13,038 nt of DNA. Origin: Hinthialibacter sp964556895. GTDB taxonomy: Bacteria; Hinthialibacterota; Hinthialibacteria; Hinthialibacterales; Hinthialibacteraceae. The position numbers and the translations under genes are program-made. Below, in pieces: positions 6,835-13,038 of the stretch (positions are counted from its first letter, which is position 1; each line of letters starts with the position of its first letter). The DNA lies in contig CAZKYC010000109.1 of the NCBI GenBank assembly GCA_964556895.1, positions 1 through 13,038 on the forward strand. Reading direction: 5' to 3'. Below the pieces are notes generated by a model. The model saw only the letters and a list, made by a program, of their open reading frames with translations. It ran no database searches and was not told where the DNA came from.

Positions 6835-7569
6835 ATGAACCGTCGACAATTGATTCGGCTGAGCGCCAAGGCGTTGCCACTATTGATTTTATCAAAACAG
6901 GCTTACCCAAATGAACGACCATCAGACCTAGAACTACTCGGAAAACAACGCCCTCAACTCATAGATGGCAAAAACTATAACTTTCGCAAAGCAGCGGCGA
7001 ACGCTTTTGTGTCGATGCAGACCGCCGCGAAACAAGACGGCATCGGCATCTATTCATTTTCGAGTTATCGCGGGTTTGACCGTCAGATGAGAATCTGGAA
7101 CCGCAAGTACAATCTGTATTCAAACACATTGAAGTCGCCATGCCAGGTTATCGCCGAAATCGTTAAGTTTTCAAGCATCCCCGGCACGTCACGCCATCAC
7201 TGGGGCACGGACGCCGACTTGATCGACTCAACCCAAAAACGGCCCGTAAATGCGCTCAACGCCAAGCATTACCTCAATGGCGGCGTCTATTCCAAACTCT
7301 ATAATTGGCTTAAAACCTACGCCAGCGAATATGGCTTTTATGAATCATATACCAATGATCCAAACCGCAGTGGTTACCAGTTTGAACCCTGGCATTGGAG
7401 CTACGCGCCGTTGGCTGTTCCCTATCTGAGACAATGGGGCGAGATTGACCTTCATCACCACATCGCTAAACCACCTTTGGTGGGCCATGAGCATGTAACA
7501 GAACAATTTCTCGAAGAGTTTAAACAAAAATGGGGCTTCGGTTTGAACCCAATTTTGATACCGAAATAG
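6835..7569 (+). CDS. D-alanyl-D-alanine carboxypeptidase, M15B/VanY type, exported
   Basis: A 244-aa zinc peptidase expected to trim D-Ala from peptidoglycan stem peptides in the periplasm. Zinc ligands are visible in SRHHWGTDAD (119-128; His121 and Asp128) and in EPWHW (184-188; catalytic Glu184 and zinc ligand His187). SSYRGF (76-81) is the usual upstream strand. The N-terminus MNRRQLIRLSAKALPLLIL resembles a Tat signal (paired Arg 3-4, hydrophobic 13-19), though the consensus is imperfect and no clear cleavage site follows. ATG 6835 was preferred over an in-frame ATG at 6784. AGGA (6824-6827) is correctly spaced for 6835, the earlier one has no ribosome site, and the later start places the signal at the N-terminus. 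The next gene starts 9 nt downstream, suggesting a two-gene operon. Confidence 0.87.
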   Translation: MNRRQLIRLSAKALPLLILSKQAYPNERPSDLELLGKQRPQLIDGKNYNFRKAAANAFVSMQTAAKQDGIGIYSFSSYRGFDRQMRIWNRKYNLYSNTLKSPCQVIAEIVKFSSIPGTSRHHWGTDADLIDSTQKRPVNALNAKHYLNGGVYSKLYNWLKTYASEYGFYESYTNDPNRSGYQFEPWHWSYAPLAVPYLRQWGEIDLHHHIAKPPLVGHEHVTEQFLEEFKQKWGFGLNPILIPK

Positions 7570-7578
7570 GGTAGATAA

Positions 7579-8247
7579 TTGAAGATCATCAGGGCTTTTC
7601 TATTTACTGCGCTCATTTGCTTATCTCACTCAGCCTATTGCCAACAACCTTCGCTCAGTGAGTTATTTGGCTCTCTCGGCTTTGACCTTACCTGGAAAGA
7701 AGAGATTCGGCTGAAAGGGCCTATGCAGGGGCTGTTTGCAAAAACAGCCAAGCAGGTAGAGATTGTCCCCATCGCCAAAATGGGAGAAAGCCAGGAGGAA
7801 GAACAAGCGGCGATTCAAGTTGGTTACTATTCATTTTCAAAGCCTGACCGGTTGCGGAAACTGTTTGAATGTAACCAAAAAGTAAATGGCGAGTCACAGG
7901 TTTACGGCATCCCTTCCCGCCCTGGCGGGCCCTATTCGTTTCAGCCGGGGGCGGAACCGTTTGGTTTGTACATTCAGCCAACCGCGTTCGACGATGGGCC
8001 TATCCGAACCCATAACAAACCAAACCAGACCATCAAACGCTTTGGAATGGATGTAAGAAAAGCGCGAATCTTTCCCTACCGAATACACGGTCAAGTGAAA
8101 AACGGCTGGTATGTGATCGCCTGGGAAGCCTCGACGAATAATGATTACCAAGATTTAGTCATCGTGGTTCGCGGCGTGAGGTTGATAGAAACCAAGAGCA
8201 ATGACGAAAAACCGAGAAGGCGAAGCGAAGGGGAACATTTCACATAA
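7579..8247 (+). CDS. Secreted protein of unknown function with DUF4114-like C-terminal motif
   Basis: A 222-aa protein that I cannot name. Residues 1-21 form a clear Sec signal (MKIIR, hydrophobic 6-15, likely cleaved near SAYC/QQ). The cysteine context SAYC is not a good lipobox. The start is TTG 7579; AGGG (7568-7571) upstream and the intact signal peptide beginning there support it. The body has YYSF (83-86), PFGLYIQP (127-134) and, near the end, YVIAWEASTNNDYQDLVIVV (178-197). This last pattern (a [F/W]E...D[Y/F].D...V.V strand pair) resembles the C-terminal signature of DUF4114-like extracellular beta domains in planctomycete-type secreted proteins. That link is by eye and tentative. The final ~20 residues are charged. 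The gene lies 9 nt after the VanY-type peptidase gene, so both are probably co-transcribed. It converges on the tRNA-Glu gene 10 nt away. Confidence 0.75.
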   Translation: MKIIRAFLFTALICLSHSAYCQQPSLSELFGSLGFDLTWKEEIRLKGPMQGLFAKTAKQVEIVPIAKMGESQEEEQAAIQVGYYSFSKPDRLRKLFECNQKVNGESQVYGIPSRPGGPYSFQPGAEPFGLYIQPTAFDDGPIRTHNKPNQTIKRFGMDVRKARIFPYRIHGQVKNGWYVIAWEASTNNDYQDLVIVVRGVRLIETKSNDEKPRRRSEGEHFT

Positions 8248-8257
8248 GCAGGGGGTG

Positions 8258-8329
8258 CGGTCCTACGGGGAATCGAACCCCGGTTTGCAGAATGAGAATC
8301 TGCCGTCCTAACCCCTAGACGATAGGACC
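8258..8329 (-). tRNA. tRNA-Glu (anticodon CTC)
   Basis: A complete cloverleaf of 72 nt on the minus strand. The 7-bp acceptor stem GGTCCTA/TAGGACC is perfect. The D-stem is GTC/GAC. The anticodon stem GCAGA/TCTGC carries loop TTCTCAT, with anticodon CTC at 8294-8296 reading GAG (Glu). The T-arm is CGGGG-TTCGATT-CCCCG. The discriminator base is G, as expected for glutamate tRNAs. The bases after it are CAC, so the CCA end is not encoded and must be added by nucleotidyltransferase. It has its own promoter just upstream. Confidence 0.96.
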
Positions 8330-8338
8330 ACATAGATA

Positions 8339-8367
8339 GTTGTACTTGGCGCGGCTGGTTTCGTCAA
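8339..8367 (-). promoter_or_regulatory. Sigma-70-type promoter of tRNA-Glu
   Basis: On the minus strand, a -35 TTGACG (8362-8367) and a -10 TACAAC (8339-8344) are separated by exactly 17 nt. The -10 ends 9 nt before the mature tRNA 5' end, so transcription would begin almost at the tRNA. The -35 matches TTGACA at 5 of 6 positions and the -10 matches TATAAT at 4 of 6. Position and spacing make this convincing. Confidence 0.7.
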
Positions 8368-8387
8368 GAATCTAAATTCGATACACA

Positions 8388-8418
8388 ACAAGGCCGCCCA
8401 ACCAACGGGCGGCCTTGT
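8388..8418 (-). terminator. Rho-independent terminator of htrA
   Basis: The arms ACAAGGCCGCCC and GGGCGGCCTTGT form a perfect 12-bp stem with a 7-nt loop, 17 nt past the htrA stop codon. The minus-strand tail TGTGTAT after the stem is only moderately T-rich. It ends about 20 nt before the tRNA-Glu promoter, so it insulates that gene from htrA transcription. Confidence 0.82.
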
Positions 8419-8435
8419 GCTTCTTGCTTAATCGT

Positions 8436-9953
8436 TTACTCTTCTTGCACTTCTAAGGTGATATAAGGCGCGACAAATTTATGTGAGCCGCTTCCAGTCC
8501 GATGGACCTTAAACAAGATGGGGCGGTCGTTATCATTTTCAGAGCGCATCTCGTCAATAATCGAAGTGAGAATTTCTTCGACGTCGCCGACGCTCTGAAC
8601 GCTTTTATCATTCATTTCAGTGATCACGTCGCCTTCTTGAATGTCTTTTTCCGCAGCAGGGCCGGCAGGGTTGACTCTAGAGACGACCACGCCGGACATG
8701 GTTTCATCGAACCCTTTTTCTTTGGCCATCTCAGAAGTCAGAGTTTGGAGTTCCATGCCGAGATAGCGCTCGACATCGCCTTGGGCGGCTACAAGGGTCT
8801 CAGGGCGTTCTTTTAATGTGACGGTTTTTTTGATTTCTTCACCGTTGCGAAAGATCAACAGCTCGAGTTCTTCTCCTGCCAGACGTTGGGTCACCAGGTT
8901 GATTAGATGACCGTTTTCACGCACTTTCACGCCATCAACCCGTAGGATGACGTCGCCTTGTTGAAGCCCGGCTTCTTTGGCGGGTGAATTGTTAGTGAAA
9001 TCACTAATTTTGGCGCCATAGTTGATGCCATATTCTTCGCGGTAATAGTCGCGCCAATCGTCTCTGACCTCCATCTCAACACCAAGAAAACCACGGTTGA
9101 CCTTACCAAACTCTTTTAAGTCTTTGACGACGCGCTTGGCGAGGTTTGATGGAATGGCGAACCCGATGCCGATATTGCCGGCTACGGCGCCCGCGGTTTG
9201 AATCGCATTGTTGACGCCGACAATTTCGCCGTCGAGATTGATTAACGGCCCGCCGCTGTTGCCGGGGTTAATCGCGGCCGTGGTTTGGATGTAATCCTTA
9301 ATTGAAAACATCGCAGTACCCACAGGCACATCGGTCCCGGTACGGCCCATCGCGCTGACGATGCCCTGGCTGATGGAGTGGCTCAGGCCGAATGGGTTGC
9401 CGATCGCCAACACCCAGTCGCCGAGTTCGAGTTGGTCAGAGTCGCCCATGGTGGAATAGGGCAGCGGCTTGTCTGAATCAATCTTAATCAGCGCAATGTC
9501 TGTCTGCGGGTCAGTGGCGATGACCGAGGCTTCATAAAAGTCGCCATTTGACAGGGTGACATTGATCTTGTCTGCGATGCGGTTCTCCTGGCCTGTTTGA
9601 TAAGCAATCACATGGTTATTGGTCAGAATTTCGCCTTCAGGACCAATGATAACGCCAGTGCCTTGCCATTCCTGTCGGCGCTCAGGCATCTGGGGCGGCT
9701 GCATATTTGGCGGCATAAACTGGCGGAACCATTCTGGAACATCCGATGGAATTTGGGGGCGGGTGTTGCCCCTGCGTTCCGCCTGGATGCTGACGACCGC
9801 TGGCTCGACTTTTTCAATTGCGTTGCGGAAGGCCTTCGACAGTTGCTTGGCCAGGTTTCCGTTTTGGGCTTCAGTTTGTTGGGCCGTTGGCGCTAGCGCC
9901 AGTGCGATGAGTAACACCATGGTGAAAAAGCGATGAGAGACAAACTTTTTCAT
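8436..9953 (-). CDS. htrA: Periplasmic serine protease, Do/DegP/HtrA family
   Basis: A 505-aa envelope chaperone-protease that degrades or holds misfolded exported proteins. A Sec signal (1-29) likely ends at TEA/QNG. The trypsin-like domain shows the full triad: His114 in TNNHVI, Asp152 in TDIALIK, and Ser233 in NPGNSGGP. Two PDZ domains follow (roughly 285-375 and 395-490). This layout is that of DegP/DegQ rather than single-PDZ DegS. A Pro/Met/Gln-rich insert (66-94) precedes the catalytic His, in the place of the LA loop of DegP. ATG 9951-9953 was chosen over an in-frame start 21 nt upstream, because GGAGGA (9961-9966) is ideally spaced and the signal peptide starts there. It is third in a co-directional hsp20-lon-htrA set and ends in a strong terminator. 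Confidence 0.95.
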   Translation of the reverse strand: MKKFVSHRFFTMVLLIALALAPTAQQTEAQNGNLAKQLSKAFRNAIEKVEPAVVSIQAERRGNTRPQIPSDVPEWFRQFMPPNMQPPQMPERRQEWQGTGVIIGPEGEILTNNHVIAYQTGQENRIADKINVTLSNGDFYEASVIATDPQTDIALIKIDSDKPLPYSTMGDSDQLELGDWVLAIGNPFGLSHSISQGIVSAMGRTGTDVPVGTAMFSIKDYIQTTAAINPGNSGGPLINLDGEIVGVNNAIQTAGAVAGNIGIGFAIPSNLAKRVVKDLKEFGKVNRGFLGVEMEVRDDWRDYYREEYGINYGAKISDFTNNSPAKEAGLQQGDVILRVDGVKVRENGHLINLVTQRLAGEELELLIFRNGEEIKKTVTLKERPETLVAAQGDVERYLGMELQTLTSEMAKEKGFDETMSGVVVSRVNPAGPAAEKDIQEGDVITEMNDKSVQSVGDVEEILTSIIDEMRSENDNDRPILFKVHRTGSGSHKFVAPYITLEVQEE

Positions 9954-9960
9954 CAAGTAA

Positions 9961-9966
9961 TCCTCC
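9961..9966 (-). promoter_or_regulatory. Ribosome binding site of htrA
   Basis: GGAGGA on the minus strand, 7 nt before ATG 9953, selects this start over the longer in-frame alternative. Confidence 0.85.
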
Positions 9967-10008
9967 AGTATCATTAAACTTTCGTGCTTTGAATACGAGC
10001 GAGCCTAC

Positions 10009-10056
10009 TTATTGTAACGCTCCAGATTTTCGCTAATGGCGTCGTTATTACAATAA
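10009..10056. repeat. Inverted repeat spanning the lon stop codon and lon-htrA gap
   Basis: TTATTGTAA (10009-10017) and its exact inverse TTACAATAA (10048-10056) are separated by 30 nt. The right arm contains the lon stop codon. An additional CG/CG pair can form across a 3-nt bulge. The stem is AT-rich, so hairpin stability would be modest. It could be an mRNA structure between lon and htrA or a spaced operator. No function is shown by sequence alone. Confidence 0.45.
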
Positions 10057-12483
10057 TTTGCTTTTATTGGGGCGAATAGAACGTTTTCGGCTTACGCCTT
10101 TTCTTGATGACCGTTTTCGCTTTGGTCTGTCTGGGTCTAATGCGAATTGTAGAACTTCATCAATCGATTCAACAAATGTGAATTCAAGTTCCTTCTTAAC
10201 CGATTTATCAATTTCTTCCAGGTCTTTTTCATTTCGCTTAGGCAACAACACACTGGTGATACCAGCGCGGTGGGCGGCGATCATCTTCTCTTTTATCCCA
10301 CCCACCGGCAGTACCTGGCCGGATAATGTGATTTCACCCGTCATCGCCAAATCAGGCCTGACAGGCTGTTGAAGGGCGGCTGAAGCCACCGCTGTCGCCA
10401 TGGTCACGCCGGCGGAAGGGCCATCTTTTGGAACTGCGCCAGCCGGGACATGAAGGTGTAACTCGTTATCTTTAAAGAAATTTTCTTCGATGCCCAAGTT
10501 TCGGCTGCGCGATTTGATGACGGATATAGCCGCCCGGGCCGACTCTTTCATTACCTCGCCGAGTTTGCCTGTTAGCAAAGTGCCTTTTGAACCCCGAACC
10601 GGAAGCGCCTCTACAAAAAGTATCTCTCCGCCCACTGATGTCCACGCCAAACCTGTCGCCACGCCTGGGCGCGATGTCCGCTGGGCGACTTCTTCGGTAA
10701 ATTGAACAGGGCCTAATACTTCGTTTAGACGCGCTTTGGTCATTTTGACCCGGCGCCATTTGTTGCGGGTTTTTTTGACAGCAATCTTGCGCGCTACCGC
10801 AAACAAGCGCCGTTCAAGATTTCGTACCCCCGCCTCGCGAGTGTATCCACGGATGAGTTGTTCGAGAGCACCCTGGCCAAATTGAAGATCGCCAGCGTTG
10901 AGGCCGTTTTCTTTCACGGCGCGTGGAACCAGATAGCGAAGCGCAATCTGTTCTTTCTCTTGGGTGGTATAGCCCGCCAGGCGAATTTCTTCCATGCGGT
11001 CGCGCAGCGGCGGCTGGATTCGGTCTGGCACGTTCGCCGTCGCAATGAACAGCACCTGGCTGAGGTCGATATCGACTTCCATGTAATGGTCGCGAAAGGC
11101 GTGATTTTGGGCGGGGTCAAGAACTTCGAGTAGGGCCGAAGACGGGTCGCCGCGAAAATCGCGGCCTACTTTGTCGATTTCATCTAACATAAATACAGGG
11201 TTATTTGAACCAGCGCGTTTGATTTGTTGAATGATTGCTCCCGGCATGGCGCCGATGTAGGTGCGCCTATGGCCGCGAATTTCAGCTTCGTCATGGACGC
11301 CGCCAAGCGATAACCGCGCGAACTTGCGCCCCAACGCTCGCGCAATTGACTGCCCCAACGATGTCTTGCCGACGCCGGGAGGGCCGATAAAGCATACGAT
11401 CGGCCCTTTGATGTCAGGGTTGAGTTTTCTGACCGCCAGATATTCTAAAATGCGTTCTTTGACTTGTTTAATATCATAGTGGTCTTCGTTTAGTATTTTT
11501 TCCGCTTTGCGTATATCAATCTTATCTTCGGTGTTCTTCAGCCAGGGAAATTCTAACAACCACTCTAAATAGGTTCGCTGCATAGGGTACTCTGGCGAGC
11601 TGTTGGGCATGCGCTCGAAGCGCTTGAGCTCAGATTCCGTCTTTTCGAGAACGTGCTCTGGCAACGGCGTTGACTCTATTTGTTCGCGGATCAGGTCTAT
11701 TTCTTGATTTTCGTCGTCCGCTTCGCCGAGCTCTTTTCGGATCGCGCGCAACTGTTCGCGCAAATAGTATTCCTTTTCAGTCTGGCTAAGTTTGGTTTCA
11801 ATCTCAGTTTGAATCTTGCCGCCCAGGTCGACGATTTCAAGTTCGCGGGAGACTTCTTTGAGAGAGAGACGTAATTTCTTTTCAAGAGAATTCACTTGAT
11901 ACACTTTTTGAAGCGCGTGTTTATCGCTGCGGGTCAGGCTCAAACCCATATACGCCAGACGGTGAGGGTTTTGTAATGAACTTGGCAGGCCTTCTAGTTC
12001 ACTGGGGATGCCTGGCGCACTACGGATCAATTCTTCTTCGCGGTCAGCCAGCTGGCGCATTATGGCTTCGATCTTGCTGTTGCGTTCAACCGCTTCGGGG
12101 ATGACCTTAACTTTGACCCAAGGGATACCGTCGCGCATCGAAAGAGATTGAATTTTAATTTTGGAGACGCCGCGGGTGACCAACTGAGTGACTTCTTCAG
12201 GCCCGCGCATCATTCGGATAATAAAAGCCGCAGTCGCTGTACGGTATATTTCATTGATCGATTCAATCGGGTCGGTGTCGTCGGCCTTTGACGTCACCGC
12301 GGCGAACAAACGGTTGCCTTTGGCGGCGAGTTCAATCGCCTGGACAGCCTCTTCGCTGGATATGGCGATGGGCGCCGTCGCGCCGGGAAACAAAACGGCG
12401 TTGTGCAATGGAACTGCGGGCAACCAATCGGGTATCTGAATTGCTTCTTGTTTCTCTGATTTTTCTTTAATTATATCGTTCAT
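10048..12483 (-). CDS. lon: ATP-dependent Lon protease (LonA type)
   Basis: An 811-aa cytoplasmic AAA+ protease that unfolds and degrades damaged and regulatory proteins as a hexamer. The N-terminal LAN substrate domain (~20-215) and a helical linker rich in charged residues (~200-290) precede the AAA+ module. That module has Walker A GPPGVGKTS (367-375) and Walker B FMLDEID (431-437). The protease domain has the Ser-Lys dyad: Ser690 in KDGPSAG, and Lys733 in KEKMIAAHRAG, spaced by 43 residues as in E. coli Ser679/Lys722. The absence of a membrane segment indicates bacterial LonA rather than LonB. After the normal end (~784) comes a 27-residue tail with 13 Lys/Arg residues, which E. coli Lon lacks. 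ATG 12481-12483 follows the hsp20 stop by 9 nt, so the two are very likely one operon. No strong ribosome site is visible, which fits coupled translation. Confidence 0.96.
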   Translation of the reverse strand: MNDIIKEKSEKQEAIQIPDWLPAVPLHNAVLFPGATAPIAISSEEAVQAIELAAKGNRLFAAVTSKADDTDPIESINEIYRTATAAFIIRMMRGPEEVTQLVTRGVSKIKIQSLSMRDGIPWVKVKVIPEAVERNSKIEAIMRQLADREEELIRSAPGIPSELEGLPSSLQNPHRLAYMGLSLTRSDKHALQKVYQVNSLEKKLRLSLKEVSRELEIVDLGGKIQTEIETKLSQTEKEYYLREQLRAIRKELGEADDENQEIDLIREQIESTPLPEHVLEKTESELKRFERMPNSSPEYPMQRTYLEWLLEFPWLKNTEDKIDIRKAEKILNEDHYDIKQVKERILEYLAVRKLNPDIKGPIVCFIGPPGVGKTSLGQSIARALGRKFARLSLGGVHDEAEIRGHRRTYIGAMPGAIIQQIKRAGSNNPVFMLDEIDKVGRDFRGDPSSALLEVLDPAQNHAFRDHYMEVDIDLSQVLFIATANVPDRIQPPLRDRMEEIRLAGYTTQEKEQIALRYLVPRAVKENGLNAGDLQFGQGALEQLIRGYTREAGVRNLERRLFAVARKIAVKKTRNKWRRVKMTKARLNEVLGPVQFTEEVAQRTSRPGVATGLAWTSVGGEILFVEALPVRGSKGTLLTGKLGEVMKESARAAISVIKSRSRNLGIEENFFKDNELHLHVPAGAVPKDGPSAGVTMATAVASAALQQPVRPDLAMTGEITLSGQVLPVGGIKEKMIAAHRAGITSVLLPKRNEKDLEEIDKSVKKELEFTFVESIDEVLQFALDPDRPKRKRSSRKGVSRKRSIRPNKSKLL

Positions 12484-12492
12484 GATTGTTTC

Positions 12493-12906
12493 TTATTTAA
12501 TACATTTCTTTTTCACACGAATTGACAGAAGCCCGTTTTTGTACTCAGCGTTGACATGCTTCTCATCGATTCGCCCCGGCAACACGATCGTCTTTTGAAA
12601 TGGCGTGAACTGAATCTCAAGCTGATGATATCGCGCGATCGGCGCTTCTTCTTTCAGCCTGCGCTCTCCTCCCAAAATTAAGCGGTTTTCGACCGCATGC
12701 AGTTGCAGCGAGTTTTCTTGCAAGCCAGCGGCTTCTAGTAAGATTACCAGATCATCGTCGGTTTCATAAATGTCCATAGACGGTGACCAGGTGGATTGCA
12801 TATCAGGCGCGTCTTGATATTGAAATTCAATCACGTGTTTAGTGCGGCCGCCCCCGTCTTCAGAGACGACAAGGGTTTTTTTTGATTTGCGGTTCATGCG
12901 AACCAT
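12493..12906 (-). CDS. hsp20: Small heat shock protein, Hsp20/alpha-crystallin family
   Basis: An ATP-independent holding chaperone, 137 aa from the chosen start. Residues ~40-133 form the alpha-crystallin domain: WSPSMDIYETDD (40-51), LEAAGL (57-62), RLILGGERR (75-83) and the family hallmark A120-x3-N124-G125-L126-L127 in AEYKNGLLSIRV. The N-terminal arm (1-39) is short and basic, then Gly-rich. The chain ends at KKKCIK directly after the last strand, so the usual C-terminal I-x-I/V oligomerisation motif appears to be missing. ATG 12904-12906 has GGAG (12914-12917) 7 nt upstream. In-frame ATGs 18 and 60 nt further upstream (12924 and 12966) have no usable ribosome site, though the longer versions cannot be excluded. 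It is first in the hsp20-lon pair. No CIRCE or sigma-32 promoter was seen upstream. Confidence 0.88.
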   Translation of the reverse strand: MVRMNRKSKKTLVVSEDGGGRTKHVIEFQYQDAPDMQSTWSPSMDIYETDDDLVILLEAAGLQENSLQLHAVENRLILGGERRLKEEAPIARYHQLEIQFTPFQKTIVLPGRIDEKHVNAEYKNGLLSIRVKKKCIK

Positions 12907-12913
12907 AGATTCG

Positions 12914-12917
12914 CTCC
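12914..12917 (-). promoter_or_regulatory. Ribosome binding site deciding the hsp20 start
   Basis: GGAG on the minus strand lies 7 nt before ATG 12906. The two upstream in-frame ATGs lack an equivalent. Confidence 0.55.
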
Positions 12918-13038
12918 AATTCATCCCCAAAACACAAAAATATAGTTTCTGCGTTATAGGAAACATTTATCATTGCTTATAATTTTAGACGGCGTTTGGT
13001 TAATACCGAACCACAGTGAAAGATTTGTTATACTATTC

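Noticed and set aside
12907..13038. CIRCE element or sigma-32 promoter upstream of hsp20-lon
   Set aside because: Neither TTAGCACTC/GAGTGCTAA halves nor CTTGAA with a spaced CCCAT-type -10 could be found. Only generic AT-rich boxes are present.
1..13038. CRISPR array, transposon, prophage or defence island
   Set aside because: There are no regularly spaced direct repeats, no transposase, integrase or nuclease genes, and the coding content is housekeeping and envelope functions.

Overview
This window looks like ordinary chromosomal DNA from a Gram-negative-type bacterium. The evidence is a lipoprotein signal, Tat and Sec signal peptides, an HtrA/DegP periplasmic protease and Shine-Dalgarno sequences of the GGAGG type. 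The mix of a Tat-exported Gfo/Idh/MocA oxidoreductase, a secreted GH5 glycosidase and a secreted protein with a DUF4114-like tail resembles Planctomycetota or related candidate phyla. That placement is inference from gene content only. I found no phage, transposase, plasmid or CRISPR genes, and no convincing new multi-gene system.

Left part (1-4112). An orphan OppF/DppF-type ABC ATPase (minus strand) lies beyond a gene-free stretch that holds a strong imperfect palindrome (82-157). It is divergent from hisS. hisS is followed by a stand-alone siroheme-synthase domain (SirC/CysG-N type). That gene overlaps by one base a lipoprotein whose globular part is a type II secretion GspG-like pseudopilin domain.

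Middle (4116-8329). Two minus-strand genes, a Tat-exported Gfo/Idh/MocA oxidoreductase and then a secreted GH5 glycoside hydrolase, are separated by a strong terminator-like hairpin. The hairpin sits only 21 nt before the GH5 start codon. Divergent from them is a plus-strand pair: a zinc D,D-carboxypeptidase (VanY/M15B type) and a secreted protein of unknown function. A tRNA-Glu(CTC) gene with its own recognisable promoter converges on this pair.

Right part (8388-13038). Three co-directional minus-strand genes form a protein-quality-control cluster: hsp20, then lon 9 nt later, then htrA/degP 94 nt after lon, closed by a 12-bp terminator hairpin. The small heat-shock protein would hold unfolding proteins, Lon would degrade cytoplasmic damaged proteins, and HtrA would do the same in the periplasm. 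That cooperation is inferred from family roles and gene order.

The points most worth a second look are the lipoprotein with a GspG-like fold, the 76-bp palindromic element at the left edge, the hairpin inside the GH5 leader, and a basic C-terminal extension on Lon.
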